From assembly GCF_029959445.1 (NCBI RefSeq), contig NZ_JASCOR010000010.1:1-51161 (forward strand): 51,161 nucleotides of DNA, in the 5' to 3' direction. Positions 8,197 to 16,374 of the stretch are shown here, piece by piece. This DNA comes from Stenotrophomonas sp. PS02298. Its GTDB lineage: Bacteria; Pseudomonadota; Gammaproteobacteria; Xanthomonadales; Xanthomonadaceae. The notes under the pieces are model-generated. The model did no database searches. It worked only from the letters and a program-made list of their open reading frames with translations, and was not told where the DNA came from. Position numbers and translations under genes: made by a program. How positions within the stretch are numbered: position 1 is the stretch's first letter; every line of letters begins with the position of its first letter.

Positions 8197-9420
8197 ATGA
8201 CCACTGCCCCTAGTCCCCAGCCACGCTCGAACATCACGCTCGCTCTTGGTCTGATCACCCTGCTCGGGCCCGCTGCCATCGACATGTACCTGCCGTCGCT
8301 GCCGGTGATGGCCACTGAACTGGGCGCGTCTTTCTCGACCATGCAACTGACGCTCACCGTCTTCCTGCTGGCAATGGGCGCCGGCCAACTGGTATTCGGA
8401 CCGGTCATCGACGCGCTGGGCCGGCTGCGGCCGCTGCTGGTGGCGGTGCTGATGTTCGTGGCGAGCTCGCTATGGGCTGCAGCAGCAGGCTCTGTGGAAA
8501 GTCTGGTATTGGCTCGCTTCATCCAGGGGCTTGCCGCATCACTGGCCTTGGTCACCGCGATGAGCAGCGTGCGCGATATTGCCGAGGGCGTGGCGGCGGC
8601 CCAGTTGTTCGCATTGCTGATGACCATTCAGGGGCTTGGCCCGGTACTGGCCCCCGCCGTTGGCGGACTGATAGGCCACAGCTACGGTTGGCGGGCGGTG
8701 TTCGTGACGCTGGCACTGCTCGGCACCGTGGTGCTGGCCAACTGCCTGCTCAACCTCAAGGAAACCCTGCCGCGCGAGAAGCGTTCCGCACTCAACATGG
8801 CTGGCGTGTTGCGCACCTATATCGAGATCCTGTCCTCACGGAGCTTCGTATTGCCAGGCCTGTCGCTGGCATTGGTGTTCTTCTTCCTCTTTTCATACAT
8901 CGGTGGCGCTTCCTACGTGTACCAGACCAACTACGGGATTTCCCCGCGTGATTTCGGTCTGTTGTTCGGTGCAACGGGCCTGGCAGTGCTGCTTGGCGCG
9001 CTGGGCAGCGCCAAGCTGGTAACCCGCTTCCGCATCGATACGCTGGCTTTGACGGGGGTATTGGCAATGCTTTCCGGTGCTCTGATAGGACTGGTTTCCA
9101 GCCTCAGCGGGACCGGCTTGCCCGGCATCATCGCGGGCATGTTCCTGGCACTTGGTGGACTTGGCATTGCCGAAGCGACCCTGATGTCGATCGCACTCGC
9201 AACCCGCAGCACCGCGCTGGGCGCCAGCGCCGCCGTGCTCGGTGCGGTACCGCTGATGCTCGGTGCCATCGCAACACCGCTCACTGCGATGATGGCCGCC
9301 AATGGCCCTGCATACTGGCTGGGCCTCCTGGCGGCATCCGGCATCGTCGCCGCAGCGCTGACCTGCGCCAGCGCACGGATGGTTAGCAGGAGCGGAATCC
9401 AGGTCGATCTGCAACACTGA
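8197..9420 (+). CDS. Bcr/CflA-family multidrug efflux MFS transporter
   Basis: 407 residues with about twelve hydrophobic segments. The start resembles Bcr/CflA drug:H+ antiporters: LGPAAIDMYLPSLPVMA in helix 1, then MQLTLTVFLLAMGAGQLVFGP and the loop motif DALGRLRPLL between helices 2 and 3. These inner-membrane pumps export bicyclomycin, sulfonamides, chloramphenicol-like and other drugs; which one applies here cannot be read. The next ATG in the frame of the downstream TetR gene overlaps its stop codon at 9420. A strong promoter and palindromic operator lie upstream, so expression is probably induced by a substrate that releases TetR. Confidence 0.9.
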   Translation: MTTAPSPQPRSNITLALGLITLLGPAAIDMYLPSLPVMATELGASFSTMQLTLTVFLLAMGAGQLVFGPVIDALGRLRPLLVAVLMFVASSLWAAAAGSVESLVLARFIQGLAASLALVTAMSSVRDIAEGVAAAQLFALLMTIQGLGPVLAPAVGGLIGHSYGWRAVFVTLALLGTVVLANCLLNLKETLPREKRSALNMAGVLRTYIEILSSRSFVLPGLSLALVFFFLFSYIGGASYVYQTNYGISPRDFGLLFGATGLAVLLGALGSAKLVTRFRIDTLALTGVLAMLSGALIGLVSSLSGTGLPGIIAGMFLALGGLGIAEATLMSIALATRSTALGASAAVLGAVPLMLGAIATPLTAMMAANGPAYWLGLLAASGIVAAALTCASARMVSRSGIQVDLQH

Positions 9421-9443
9421 TGGACCTGCAGGAGAAAACATCA

Positions 9444-10043
9444 ATGAGCAATCGATCCCCGGCAGCGGATCGCGTGTGTGAAGCTGCCGTCGCCCACTTT
9501 GCCATCCATGGCTACGACGGCGCATCGCTGAATGACATCGCCGCCTCCATCGGAATCAGGAAAGCCTCGCTGTACTCGCACTTCGCCAGCAAGGACGCGC
9601 TGTATCTGCAGGTGCTGGAAGACGCCATGGCAATCGAAAGCGCTTACGTGGTGCAGGCGCTGGCCGGCGCGGCCACAGCGGCAGGCCCAGGCGCGGTCTA
9701 TGTGCGCGCCATTGCCCACCGCTACGAGGAATCGGTGCACCTGCGCTATCTGTTGCGCACGGTGTTCCTGCCACCGGCAACGTACAGGGACATCATCGGC
9801 CGGACGTATGTGCAGTTTCTTGAACTTGTCCGTGAGGGTTTCCTACGCCAGTTGCACGAATGCTCATCCACGCCATTGTCAGACGACCACGCCAAACGCT
9901 ATGGCCTCACCTACGTCGGCATCGTCGAGAGCCTGTACGTTGAAATTGTCTACGATGGACCGGAACCGATGAAAGCCCGGCGCGACGCGATGTGGCAGGT
10001 CTTGATGGACTCCCTGCAGCTGCGCTTGTCGTTGCCTGCATGA
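9444..10043 (+). CDS. TetR/AcrR-family transcriptional repressor
   Basis: 199 residues from the ATG at 9444, chosen because GCAGGAG lies upstream at good spacing. An upstream ATG at 9420 overlapping the pump stop is possible. The N-terminal helix-turn-helix is clear: FAIHGYDGASLNDIAASIGIRKASLYSHFASKDALY (about residues 17-52). The C-terminal ligand-binding half is divergent, as usual for this family. Its position behind the pump and the palindrome at 8123-8146 indicate a self-regulating repressor of the pump operon. The inducer is unknown. Confidence 0.88.
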   Translation: MSNRSPAADRVCEAAVAHFAIHGYDGASLNDIAASIGIRKASLYSHFASKDALYLQVLEDAMAIESAYVVQALAGAATAAGPGAVYVRAIAHRYEESVHLRYLLRTVFLPPATYRDIIGRTYVQFLELVREGFLRQLHECSSTPLSDDHAKRYGLTYVGIVESLYVEIVYDGPEPMKARRDAMWQVLMDSLQLRLSLPA

Positions 10044-10166
10044 CAATTCAGCGCCACTGAAATCGCATGAATGCGCAAATGAACAATCGTACAAATCGGC
10101 TGACTTGAATGAATCACGTCGCCGCAGCGTGCGATGATCGGGGTTCCTCCGCTACCCCAACACTGC

Positions 10167-11702
10167 ATGGAATGGTTATCCGACCCAACAATCTGGATGG
10201 GTCTTTCTACACTTGTCGTTCTCGAAATCATCCTCGGCATCGACAACCTCGTCTTCATCGCGATCCTTGCGGACAAGCTTCCTCCCCACCAGCGTGACAA
10301 GGCCCGCCTCATCGGCTTGAGCCTGGCGCTGTTGATGCGACTGGGCCTGCTGGCCACGCTGTCCTGGATCATGCGGCTCACCACGCCGCTGTTCTCCGTA
10401 TTCGACCACGCGTTCTCCGGCCGCGACCTGATCCTGCTGGTCGGCGGCCTGTTCCTGTTGTTCAAGGCGACGATGGAACTGCACGAGCGGCTTGAAGGAC
10501 GCTCGCATGAAGCCGGCGACAACAAGGTATACGCCAGCTTCGGCCTGGTGGTGACGCAGATCGTCATCCTGGATGCGGTGTTCTCGCTGGACTCGGTGAT
10601 CACCGCGGTCGGCATGGTCGACAACCTCGGCGTGATGTTCGCCGCGGTGACCATCGCGATGGCCGTGATGATGCTGGCCAGCAAGCCGCTGACCAGTTTC
10701 GTCAACCGTCATCCGACGGTGGTGATCCTGTGCCTTGGCTTCCTGTTGATGATCGGCTTCAGCCTGGTGGCCGAAGGCCTGGGCTTCAAGATTCCCAAGG
10801 GCTATCTGTACGCAGCCATCGCCTTCTCGATCCTGATCGAGGGTTTCAACCAGTGGACGCAGTTCAACCGCGAGAAGCACGCACAGAACCTGTCCTTCCG
10901 GCAGCGCACCTCCAACGCGGTGCTCAAGCTGCTGGGCTCACGCCCGACGCAGGCCGTTGCCGGTGAGAGCCACGAGCCAGCGGATCAGCTGCCATCTGGT
11001 CTTGCGGCATCCGAGCACGACATGATCCGCGGCGTGCTGGCCCTGGCCGACCGCTCGGTCGCAAGCGTGATGACGGTGCGTGCCGATATCCAATGGATCG
11101 ATCTGGGCAAGGGACCGGAGCACACCACCGCGCAGCTGATGGCCTCGCCGCATACCCGTCTGCTGGTGGCCGATGGCGAGCTGGATAACCTGCAAGGCGT
11201 GGTGCAGAGCCGCGACCTGCTGGCGGGCGTGCTCGCCGGCAAGCCCTTGGTGTTGGCCGACTACCTGCGCGAGCCGCTGACCCTGCCGGAAGGCGCGACC
11301 GCGCTGCGTGCGTTGGAGCGGATCAAGCAGCATCCGATTCCATTGGCGGTGGTGGTCGACGAATACGGCAGCGTGCAGGGCCTGGTCACCGCCAACGATC
11401 TGCTGGCGGCGATTGCGGGCGATCTTGCCGATACCCGCGACGCCGACTTCGGCGCCGAACAGGTGGACGGCAGCTGGATCGTGGATGCGTCCATGTCGAT
11501 TGAAGACGTGGAGCGCATCACCGGCATCACGCTGGAACGAAGCCCGATGTATGTCAGTTTGTCCGGCTTGTTCCTGCATGCGCTGGAGCGGCTGCCGGTG
11601 GCTGGCGATACCGTTGAGTCGACTGGCTGGCGCCTGCAGGTAATTGATCTGGAAGGCAGGCGAATCGGCAAGACACGAATCTCCGCGATCGACAAGCAGT
11701 AA
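10167..11702 (+). CDS. TerC-domain integral membrane protein with CBS and CorC/HlyC domains (YoaE/YegH-like)
   Basis: 511 residues from the ATG at 10167, where [20 protein letters not shown] matches the usual start of this family. The open frame begins 33 bp earlier. Residues 1-235 form a multi-helix TerC domain with the conserved [20 protein letters not shown] and a second acidic motif ([14 protein letters not shown]). A CBS pair (about 285-425) and a C-terminal transporter-associated domain (about 440-511) follow. TerC proteins are linked to metal (Mn) export and tellurite tolerance; the biochemical role of YoaE-type fusions is unsettled. The gene appears monocistronic. Confidence 0.88.
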   Translation: MEWLSDPTIWMGLSTLVVLEIILGIDNLVFIAILADKLPPHQRDKARLIGLSLALLMRLGLLATLSWIMRLTTPLFSVFDHAFSGRDLILLVGGLFLLFKATMELHERLEGRSHEAGDNKVYASFGLVVTQIVILDAVFSLDSVITAVGMVDNLGVMFAAVTIAMAVMMLASKPLTSFVNRHPTVVILCLGFLLMIGFSLVAEGLGFKIPKGYLYAAIAFSILIEGFNQWTQFNREKHAQNLSFRQRTSNAVLKLLGSRPTQAVAGESHEPADQLPSGLAASEHDMIRGVLALADRSVASVMTVRADIQWIDLGKGPEHTTAQLMASPHTRLLVADGELDNLQGVVQSRDLLAGVLAGKPLVLADYLREPLTLPEGATALRALERIKQHPIPLAVVVDEYGSVQGLVTANDLLAAIAGDLADTRDADFGAEQVDGSWIVDASMSIEDVERITGITLERSPMYVSLSGLFLHALERLPVAGDTVESTGWRLQVIDLEGRRIGKTRISAIDKQ

Positions 11703-11711
11703 CCACCGCCG

Positions 11712-11747
11712 GGACGGCACGGCTGCCACATGCAGCCGTGCGCGTCC
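11712..11747. terminator. hairpin after the TerC-family gene
   Basis: CACGGCTGC (11718-11726) pairs perfectly with GCAGCCGTG (11732-11740) over a 5-base loop. An outer GGAC/GTCC pair extends the stem past a small bulge. It lies 15-45 bp past the stop codon. No clear T-run follows, so it may act as a weak or assisted terminator or as an mRNA-stabilising stem. Confidence 0.4.
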
Positions 11748-11909
11748 TGAAAACCGTCCCGATTCAGGCCAGGATGCAAGGCAGGTGGGCTGGCCTGCCG
11801 AGGTGATCCAGGCACCGATCAGCATCATTGGCTGTCATCACTGCATCCAAACCCTGCACTGCTGCGTACAAGCGGCATCTGATCACGCCGGAAAGGACGA
11901 GCAAGCGCC

Positions 11910-12395
11910 ATGCAGATACCTAGACAGCTCCTTGGCTTCTCTGGCTGGTTCCTGGTCACCTTCCTCGCCGCAGCGCTTGGTGCGCGGGCCTCCATCTCCG
12001 CCGCCAGTTTCTACGCCAGTCTTGCGCTGCCTGCATGGGCGCCACCGGCGAGCCTGTTCGGGCCGGTGTGGACCGCCTTGTATGCGCTGATGGCGCTGGC
12101 GGCATTCCTTGTCTGGCGAGAGCGCGGCTGGCGTGCGGCGACACCGGCCCTGACGCTGTACCTGCTGCAGCTCGGCCTCAACACGCTGTGGAGCTGGCTG
12201 TTCTTCGGCTGGAAACAGGGCGCGTTGGCTTTCGCCGATATCCTGCTGCTATTGATGTTGATCGTCGGCACGCTGATTGCGTTCTGGCGTATCCACAAGG
12301 TCGCGGCCTGCATGTTGCTGCCCTACCTTGCCTGGGTGGGCTTTGCCAGCATGCTCAACTACGCGGTTTGGCAGGCGAATCCCGGGCTGCTGTAA
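11910..12395 (+). CDS. tspO: TspO/MBR family tryptophan-rich sensory protein
   Basis: 161 residues with five hydrophobic helices. Family marks include PAWAPPASLFGPVWTALY, NTLWSWLFFGWKQ and the C-terminal WVGFASMLNYAVWQANP. TspO binds tetrapyrroles and related ligands, and in Rhodobacter it tunes pigment and oxygen-linked gene expression. It faces the RpoE-ChrR locus tail to tail (40 bp between stop codons), which suits a role in handling photosensitising porphyrins. A TGATCC hexamer sits at 11804-11809, but I found no good -10 partner. Confidence 0.9.
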   Translation: MQIPRQLLGFSGWFLVTFLAAALGARASISAASFYASLALPAWAPPASLFGPVWTALYALMALAAFLVWRERGWRAATPALTLYLLQLGLNTLWSWLFFGWKQGALAFADILLLLMLIVGTLIAFWRIHKVAACMLLPYLAWVGFASMLNYAVWQANPGLL

Positions 12396-12434
12396 ACGGC
12401 AAAGCCCGTGCGTCGGCGTGCTGCCGCAGCAGGC

Positions 12435-13121
12435 CTAGGCTGCGTCGGCATTCCCGAGCTGATTGATCTGCGAGCATTCCACTTCGGCGGGCGGATCACG
12501 CATGCGTGCCAACGCGATCATCGCGCGGCCCAGAACCAGATTGCTGGTAAACACCGACGGCAGGGCAGCTGTTGCCAGCTGCATCATTGGTCCACCAACC
12601 ACATACAGCGGCTTCAACAGCGCATGCCGGCTGCCGGTGCCAGCGACCGGCCGTATGCCACCCGGCCGCAGCATCACCGTACGTCCCGTCAGCCGGGCCA
12701 GTGCCCGCTCCGTTTCGCCCTTGATGCGCAGCGGCATCAAGTGGCTTTCTGGATTGGCGTGCGCACCCGATACATACAGGAACATTCCTTGTGGATTGGC
12801 TGCGAACCAGGTCTGCGCAACAGCCAGTGTGGTGTCCAGCGTGACCCGCCGGTACGCGTCTTCCGCTGTGCCCAGGGGCGGAGCGCCGGCGCAATAGAAG
12901 CAGGCATCGAAGCCCACCAGGTCGGCCTGGCGACGATGGGCCTGCAGGAAGTTCTCCAACACCAACTCCTCTGTTGCCGTGACCAGGCCGTCGGCGTGTC
13001 GCACCAGCGCGACCGTGCGCCTTACATGCACGGAGCCAGCGCAGGCCAACGCGACGCCTTGACCAACCAGTCCACTGGCTCCGGTCAACACGATCTTCAG
13101 GCGCCCACCATCGTTCACCAT
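12435..13121 (-). CDS. NAD(P)-dependent epimerase/short-chain-reductase-like protein
   Basis: 228 residues from the ATG at 13121, which has GGAGG just upstream. The longer frame to 13223 would run into chrR. The N-terminal KIVLTGASGLVGQGV is a Rossmann nucleotide-binding motif. The rest resembles atypical NAD(P)-binding epimerase-like proteins of the YbjT/HTATIP2 kind (LYVSGAHANPES..., then a KGETERAL segment). No classical YxxxK pair is evident, so it may bind rather than turn over substrate. It follows chrR by 17 bp on the same strand and is probably the third gene of the sigma operon. Confidence 0.75.
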   Translation of the reverse strand: MVNDGGRLKIVLTGASGLVGQGVALACAGSVHVRRTVALVRHADGLVTATEELVLENFLQAHRRQADLVGFDACFYCAGAPPLGTAEDAYRRVTLDTTLAVAQTWFAANPQGMFLYVSGAHANPESHLMPLRIKGETERALARLTGRTVMLRPGGIRPVAGTGSRHALLKPLYVVGGPMMQLATAALPSVFTSNLVLGRAMIALARMRDPPAEVECSQINQLGNADAA

Positions 13122-13138
13122 TGACCCCTCCGTACGAA

Positions 13139-13813
13139 CTAGAGTTTGACGAAGCGCTGCACCTTGCGTGCCAACCAGCCACTGAATACCAGCGGTGCAT
13201 CCAGTGCCGAAACACAGATGCACGGCACACCGGGCGCGGTCACCGGCTGGTGTTCCACCTCGGCATCCAGGTCCGCCACATCGCCGGGCGCGAACAGCCC
13301 CAGCGCGTCGTTGTACGAACCACGCAGGACCTGGGTGAGTTCACTGCGGCCATGGCTGTGCATGGGCAGGCATTTACCCGGCGCGATCTTCAACATGATC
13401 AGCGACGGCATCTGCCGTGCACGGATGCAATGCACGCCCGGCGCCATCCAGCGCCAGCGCAGGCTCGCCAACGAGTCGCCGAAATACGGATGCAGCGATG
13501 CCGGTAGATACTCCGGGTCGGCCTGTGGCCGCTCCGGCGGTGCCTGCCGCGCCGGTGGCGGCATCGCGGGCGGGGCCACGTCCATCAGCTGCGCCAGCAT
13601 GGCGGCGCGCAGTGCCTCGCGCCGCGTATCGTCGAGCACCGGCTGGGTCTGCTCCAGCAACGCCGAGCCGACCGCCTCGGCATCACGCAGACGCTGACGG
13701 CAGTGCGGGCACTGCTCAAGATGGGTACCGGCAACAATGCTCAACGGCGCCTGCAGTGCGCCGGCGGCGTAACTCATCAAGGTGGATTCGTGCAGGTGGT
13801 GGTGCGGATTCAT
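13139..13813 (-). CDS. chrR: ChrR-type zinc/cupin anti-sigma factor
   Basis: 224 residues. The zinc-binding anti-sigma part carries H6, H31, C35 and C38 (THLEQCPHC), the same spacing as the ligands of Rhodobacter ChrR. The C-terminal half (about 120-224) is a ChrR cupin with MHSHGRSELTQVLRGSY and a distal His in AEVEHQPV. In Rhodobacter, ChrR holds RpoE inactive and releases it when singlet oxygen is sensed. It overlaps the sigma gene by ATGA (13810-13813). A Pro/Ala-rich linker joins the two domains. The function is well supported by both sequence and context. Confidence 0.93.
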   Translation of the reverse strand: MNPHHHLHESTLMSYAAGALQAPLSIVAGTHLEQCPHCRQRLRDAEAVGSALLEQTQPVLDDTRREALRAAMLAQLMDVAPPAMPPPARQAPPERPQADPEYLPASLHPYFGDSLASLRWRWMAPGVHCIRARQMPSLIMLKIAPGKCLPMHSHGRSELTQVLRGSYNDALGLFAPGDVADLDAEVEHQPVTAPGVPCICVSALDAPLVFSGWLARKVQRFVKL

Positions 13814-14349
13814 GACGCACCTCCGACCTTGGACTGCAGCAGCAGGAAGGCCCGCCGCAGATGTGATTTGACCGTACCCAAGGGCATTCCCAACGCCTGC
13901 GCGATCTCGCCGTGGCTCTTTGCTTCGAAATAGGACATCCGCACCAACCGCGCCTGCACCGCCGACAACTCGTTGATGCGCTGGCGTAATCTCGCATGAT
14001 CGGCGAACTGCTCGGCGCTGCTGCGATCAAGCACATCGGCTGCGGCCGCGTTCTCCACCGCCGCCTGCACCAGTGTCCAGCTGCGCTCGTGGCGGACACG
14101 ATCGATGTGCAGGTTGCGCGCGATGCGGTACAGCCAGGTACTCAGCGCACCCTGTGCCGGGTCGAATTCCGCGGCCCTCAGCCACAAGCGCAGCAGGCAC
14201 TCCTGCGCCAGCTCCTCGGCCACCGCCTCCGGCGCACCCAGGCCACGCAGGTAGACGCACAGGCGTGGCATGAAGTGGTCGTAGATGCGCATGAAGCAGT
14301 CGCGATCGCGCAGCCGCGCCACACCGTCCATGTCACCGGCCCAGTTCAT
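13810..14349 (-). CDS. rpoE: ECF sigma factor RpoE of the ChrR (singlet-oxygen) group
   Basis: 179 residues from the ATG at 14349. In-frame ATGs at 14433 and 14499 lie upstream of a probable promoter (14397-14425) and so should not be on the mRNA. Region 2 includes YDHFMPRLCVYLRGLGAPEA and WLYRIARNLHIDRVRHERSW. Region 4 includes MSYFEAKSHGEIAQALGMPLGTVKSHLRRA. Its coupling to chrR identifies it as the sigma factor of the photooxidative-stress response, expected to drive itself and the divergent lipid operon. Confidence 0.92.
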   Translation of the reverse strand: MNWAGDMDGVARLRDRDCFMRIYDHFMPRLCVYLRGLGAPEAVAEELAQECLLRLWLRAAEFDPAQGALSTWLYRIARNLHIDRVRHERSWTLVQAAVENAAAADVLDRSSAEQFADHARLRQRINELSAVQARLVRMSYFEAKSHGEIAQALGMPLGTVKSHLRRAFLLLQSKVGGAS

Positions 14350-14396
14350 TGGCTCTTTGCTCAGCTGCTGTGAACTGGACACGATCCGGGCGGTGT

Positions 14397-14425
14397 CTAA
14401 GGGGGAAGGGAGGTTGCGGGGATCA
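14397..14425 (-). promoter_or_regulatory. candidate RpoE-dependent autoregulatory promoter of rpoE-chrR
   Basis: Read on the minus strand, TGATCC (14425-14420) is followed after 19 bp by TTAG (14400-14397). This closely resembles the TGATCC-N18-TAAG-like promoter known for the Rhodobacter RpoE group. It would start transcription near 14390, giving a leader of about 40 bases before the ATG at 14349. The -10 differs from consensus by one base. Confidence 0.6.
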
Positions 14426-14565
14426 GGGTACATCTGCGTGGGCAGGGCTGCAGTGAATGTGTTGTCCTTCCTACGCGTGGTGGCGGCGTTTGGATGCACC
14501 GCCGTGCCTGCATCCAGCGGCTGGCCTCGCCCGTAGGCAGGGAGAGCTCATTCCGGGATGCCCCA

Positions 14566-15339
14566 ATGCGCATGGCCTGCCTGTTGCTGTTCCTGCCCTT
14601 CATGGCGTCGGCAGCGCCGCTGCTGCGCGGTGAAGGCGTTGCCACGACCCGCGACGGGGCAGTGGCCTACCGCGAGGTACATTGGCAACGCGGCGCCGGG
14701 GACGCAGCCGAGCGCTGGGTGCACTACCTGTGCCCCGACGGCCAGCCCTTCGCGCGCAAGCACATGCAGGTCAACGGTTCCGCCCAGGCACCCAGCTATC
14801 GCTGGGAGGATCGCCGTAGTGGCCAGACCGCCAGCGTTGCTGCGACGGGAGGCGTCGTACAACTGAACTGGAAAGAGGACGCGGCGGCGAAAACGCGGGC
14901 GCAGCGGCTTCCGCTTCCGGCCGATGCGGTGATCGATGCAGGGTTCGACGCCGCCGTGCGCGCGCACTGGCAGCAATTGATGCAGGGCGAGCGGCTCAGC
15001 CTGCAGTTCCTGGTCCCCGGCCGCCAACGCTACTACCCGGTGCAGGTGCAGCGTGTCGGCAGCATCCGCTGGCAGGGGCTCGATGCCCAGTCTATCCAGG
15101 TGCAACTGGATGCCTGGTACGGGGTGGTCGCGCCGCGTCTGGCGCTGGTCTATGCCGATGCTGATCGGCGCCTGCTGGAGTTCCACGGAACAAGCAACCT
15201 GCGCGATGCCCGCGGTGACTACCCGGTGGTGACGGTGCGCTTCGCACAGAAGGCAGTGGAGCGTCCGCAGGCGCAATGGCAGGCCGAGCTGCAGCAGGTG
15301 CTGGTGCCGCGCTGTATCGCCACGCGGGGCGGATCCTGA
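14566..15339 (+). CDS. DUF3108 exported protein, first gene of lipid operon
   Basis: 257 residues from the ATG at 14566, beginning with a clean signal peptide (MRMACLLLFLPFMASAAP). The frame opens upstream at 14494, but that part would precede a sensible export signal. The C-terminal half has the DUF3108 pattern of paired strands (LSLQFLVPGRQRYYPVQVQ, SIQVQLDAWYGVVAPRLALVY). No enzyme motif is visible. DUF3108 proteins are probably periplasmic and of unknown role. Its stop overlaps the start of the desaturase (TGATG), marking it as the head of the RpoE-linked operon. A GCATCC-N18-TAGG sequence at 14510-14537 is only a weak promoter candidate. Confidence 0.75.
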   Translation: MRMACLLLFLPFMASAAPLLRGEGVATTRDGAVAYREVHWQRGAGDAAERWVHYLCPDGQPFARKHMQVNGSAQAPSYRWEDRRSGQTASVAATGGVVQLNWKEDAAAKTRAQRLPLPADAVIDAGFDAAVRAHWQQLMQGERLSLQFLVPGRQRYYPVQVQRVGSIRWQGLDAQSIQVQLDAWYGVVAPRLALVYADADRRLLEFHGTSNLRDARGDYPVVTVRFAQKAVERPQAQWQAELQQVLVPRCIATRGGS

Positions 15340-16373
15340 TGGAATCTTCATTACGCTGCATCCAATCAGCGCCGCGCGCCGTAGAGAAGGGTAGGAAACC
15401 TCTCGAGATACGCGCCATGGCATCCGCAGCGCCCCTTCCCCGCCGACGCGTGGCCCTGCTGCGTACGATCCAGCGCTGGTTCGACACCGCCGATAGCGCT
15501 GACGTCGTTGGTGATGCGCAGCTGGCCGACCGCATCGATTGGATGCGCGCCCTGCCCTTCGCGCTGCTGCACATCGGCTGCCTGGGGGTGATCTGGACCG
15601 GGGCGTCGTGGACGGCAGTTGCTGTCGCGCTGACCTTGTATGCCGTGCGGATGTTCGCGATCACCGCGTTCTATCACCGCTATTTTTCCCATCGCACCTT
15701 CCAGACATCGCGCGCGGTGCAGTTCCTGTTCGCCCTTGTCGGCGCCTCCAGCGTGCAGCGCGGACCGCTGTGGTGGGCGGCGCACCACCGGCACCACCAC
15801 CGGCACGCCGACCAGCCGCTGGACCCACATTCTCCGCAGCAGAAAGGCTTCTGGCGCAGCCATGTCGGTTGGTTCCTGACCCGCGAAGCCTTCGCCACCG
15901 ACCTGCAGCGCGTGCCGGATCTGGCCCGCTTCCCGGAACTGCGCTGGCTGGACCGCTTCGACACCGTGGTACCACTGCTGCTCGCCGCCGCCCTGTACGC
16001 ACTGGGCGCGACGCTTGAACGCTGGGCACCGGCCCTGCAGACCTCCGGCATGCAATTGCTGGTCTGGGGATTCTTCATCTCCACCGTGGTTTTGTTCCAC
16101 GCCACCGTCACCATCAATTCACTGGCCCACCGCTTCGGTCACCGTCGCTTCGACACCCGCGATGACAGCCGCAACAATTTCTGGCTGGCGCTGCTCACCT
16201 TCGGTGAGGGCTGGCACAACAACCACCATTTCTTTCCCGGCACGGTGCGCCAGGGATTCCGCTGGTGGGAGATCGACCTGACCTGGTATGGCCTGCGGTT
16301 GATGGCGTTGCTGGGCCTGGTCAAGGAGCTCAAGCCAATCCCGGCCTGGGTGCTGGCCAAGGCGAGGAACTGA
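15339..16373 (+). CDS. membrane acyl-CoA/acyl-lipid desaturase (stearoyl-CoA desaturase type)
   Basis: 344 residues from the ATG at 15339, which overlaps the previous stop. A second candidate ATG at 15417 would remove 26 residues. Three histidine boxes of the di-iron desaturase family are present: HRYFSH, HHRHHH and, near the C-terminus, HNNHH preceded by GEGW. Four or more hydrophobic segments surround them. The enzyme should introduce a cis double bond into membrane acyl chains, making substrate for the two CFA-type methyltransferases encoded downstream. The amine oxidase follows after one base. Confidence 0.88.
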   Translation: MESSLRCIQSAPRAVEKGRKPLEIRAMASAAPLPRRRVALLRTIQRWFDTADSADVVGDAQLADRIDWMRALPFALLHIGCLGVIWTGASWTAVAVALTLYAVRMFAITAFYHRYFSHRTFQTSRAVQFLFALVGASSVQRGPLWWAAHHRHHHRHADQPLDPHSPQQKGFWRSHVGWFLTREAFATDLQRVPDLARFPELRWLDRFDTVVPLLLAAALYALGATLERWAPALQTSGMQLLVWGFFISTVVLFHATVTINSLAHRFGHRRFDTRDDSRNNFWLALLTFGEGWHNNHHFFPGTVRQGFRWWEIDLTWYGLRLMALLGLVKELKPIPAWVLAKARN

Positions 16374-16374
16374 C

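Noticed and set aside
11804-11830. TGATCC upstream of tspO as an RpoE promoter
   Set aside because: No acceptable -10 at 18-19 bp; a lone hexamer is expected by chance.
14510-14537. GCATCC-N18-TAGG as an RpoE promoter of the DUF3108 operon
   Set aside because: Two mismatches to the TGATCC...TAAG pattern; too weak to annotate, though position would suit.
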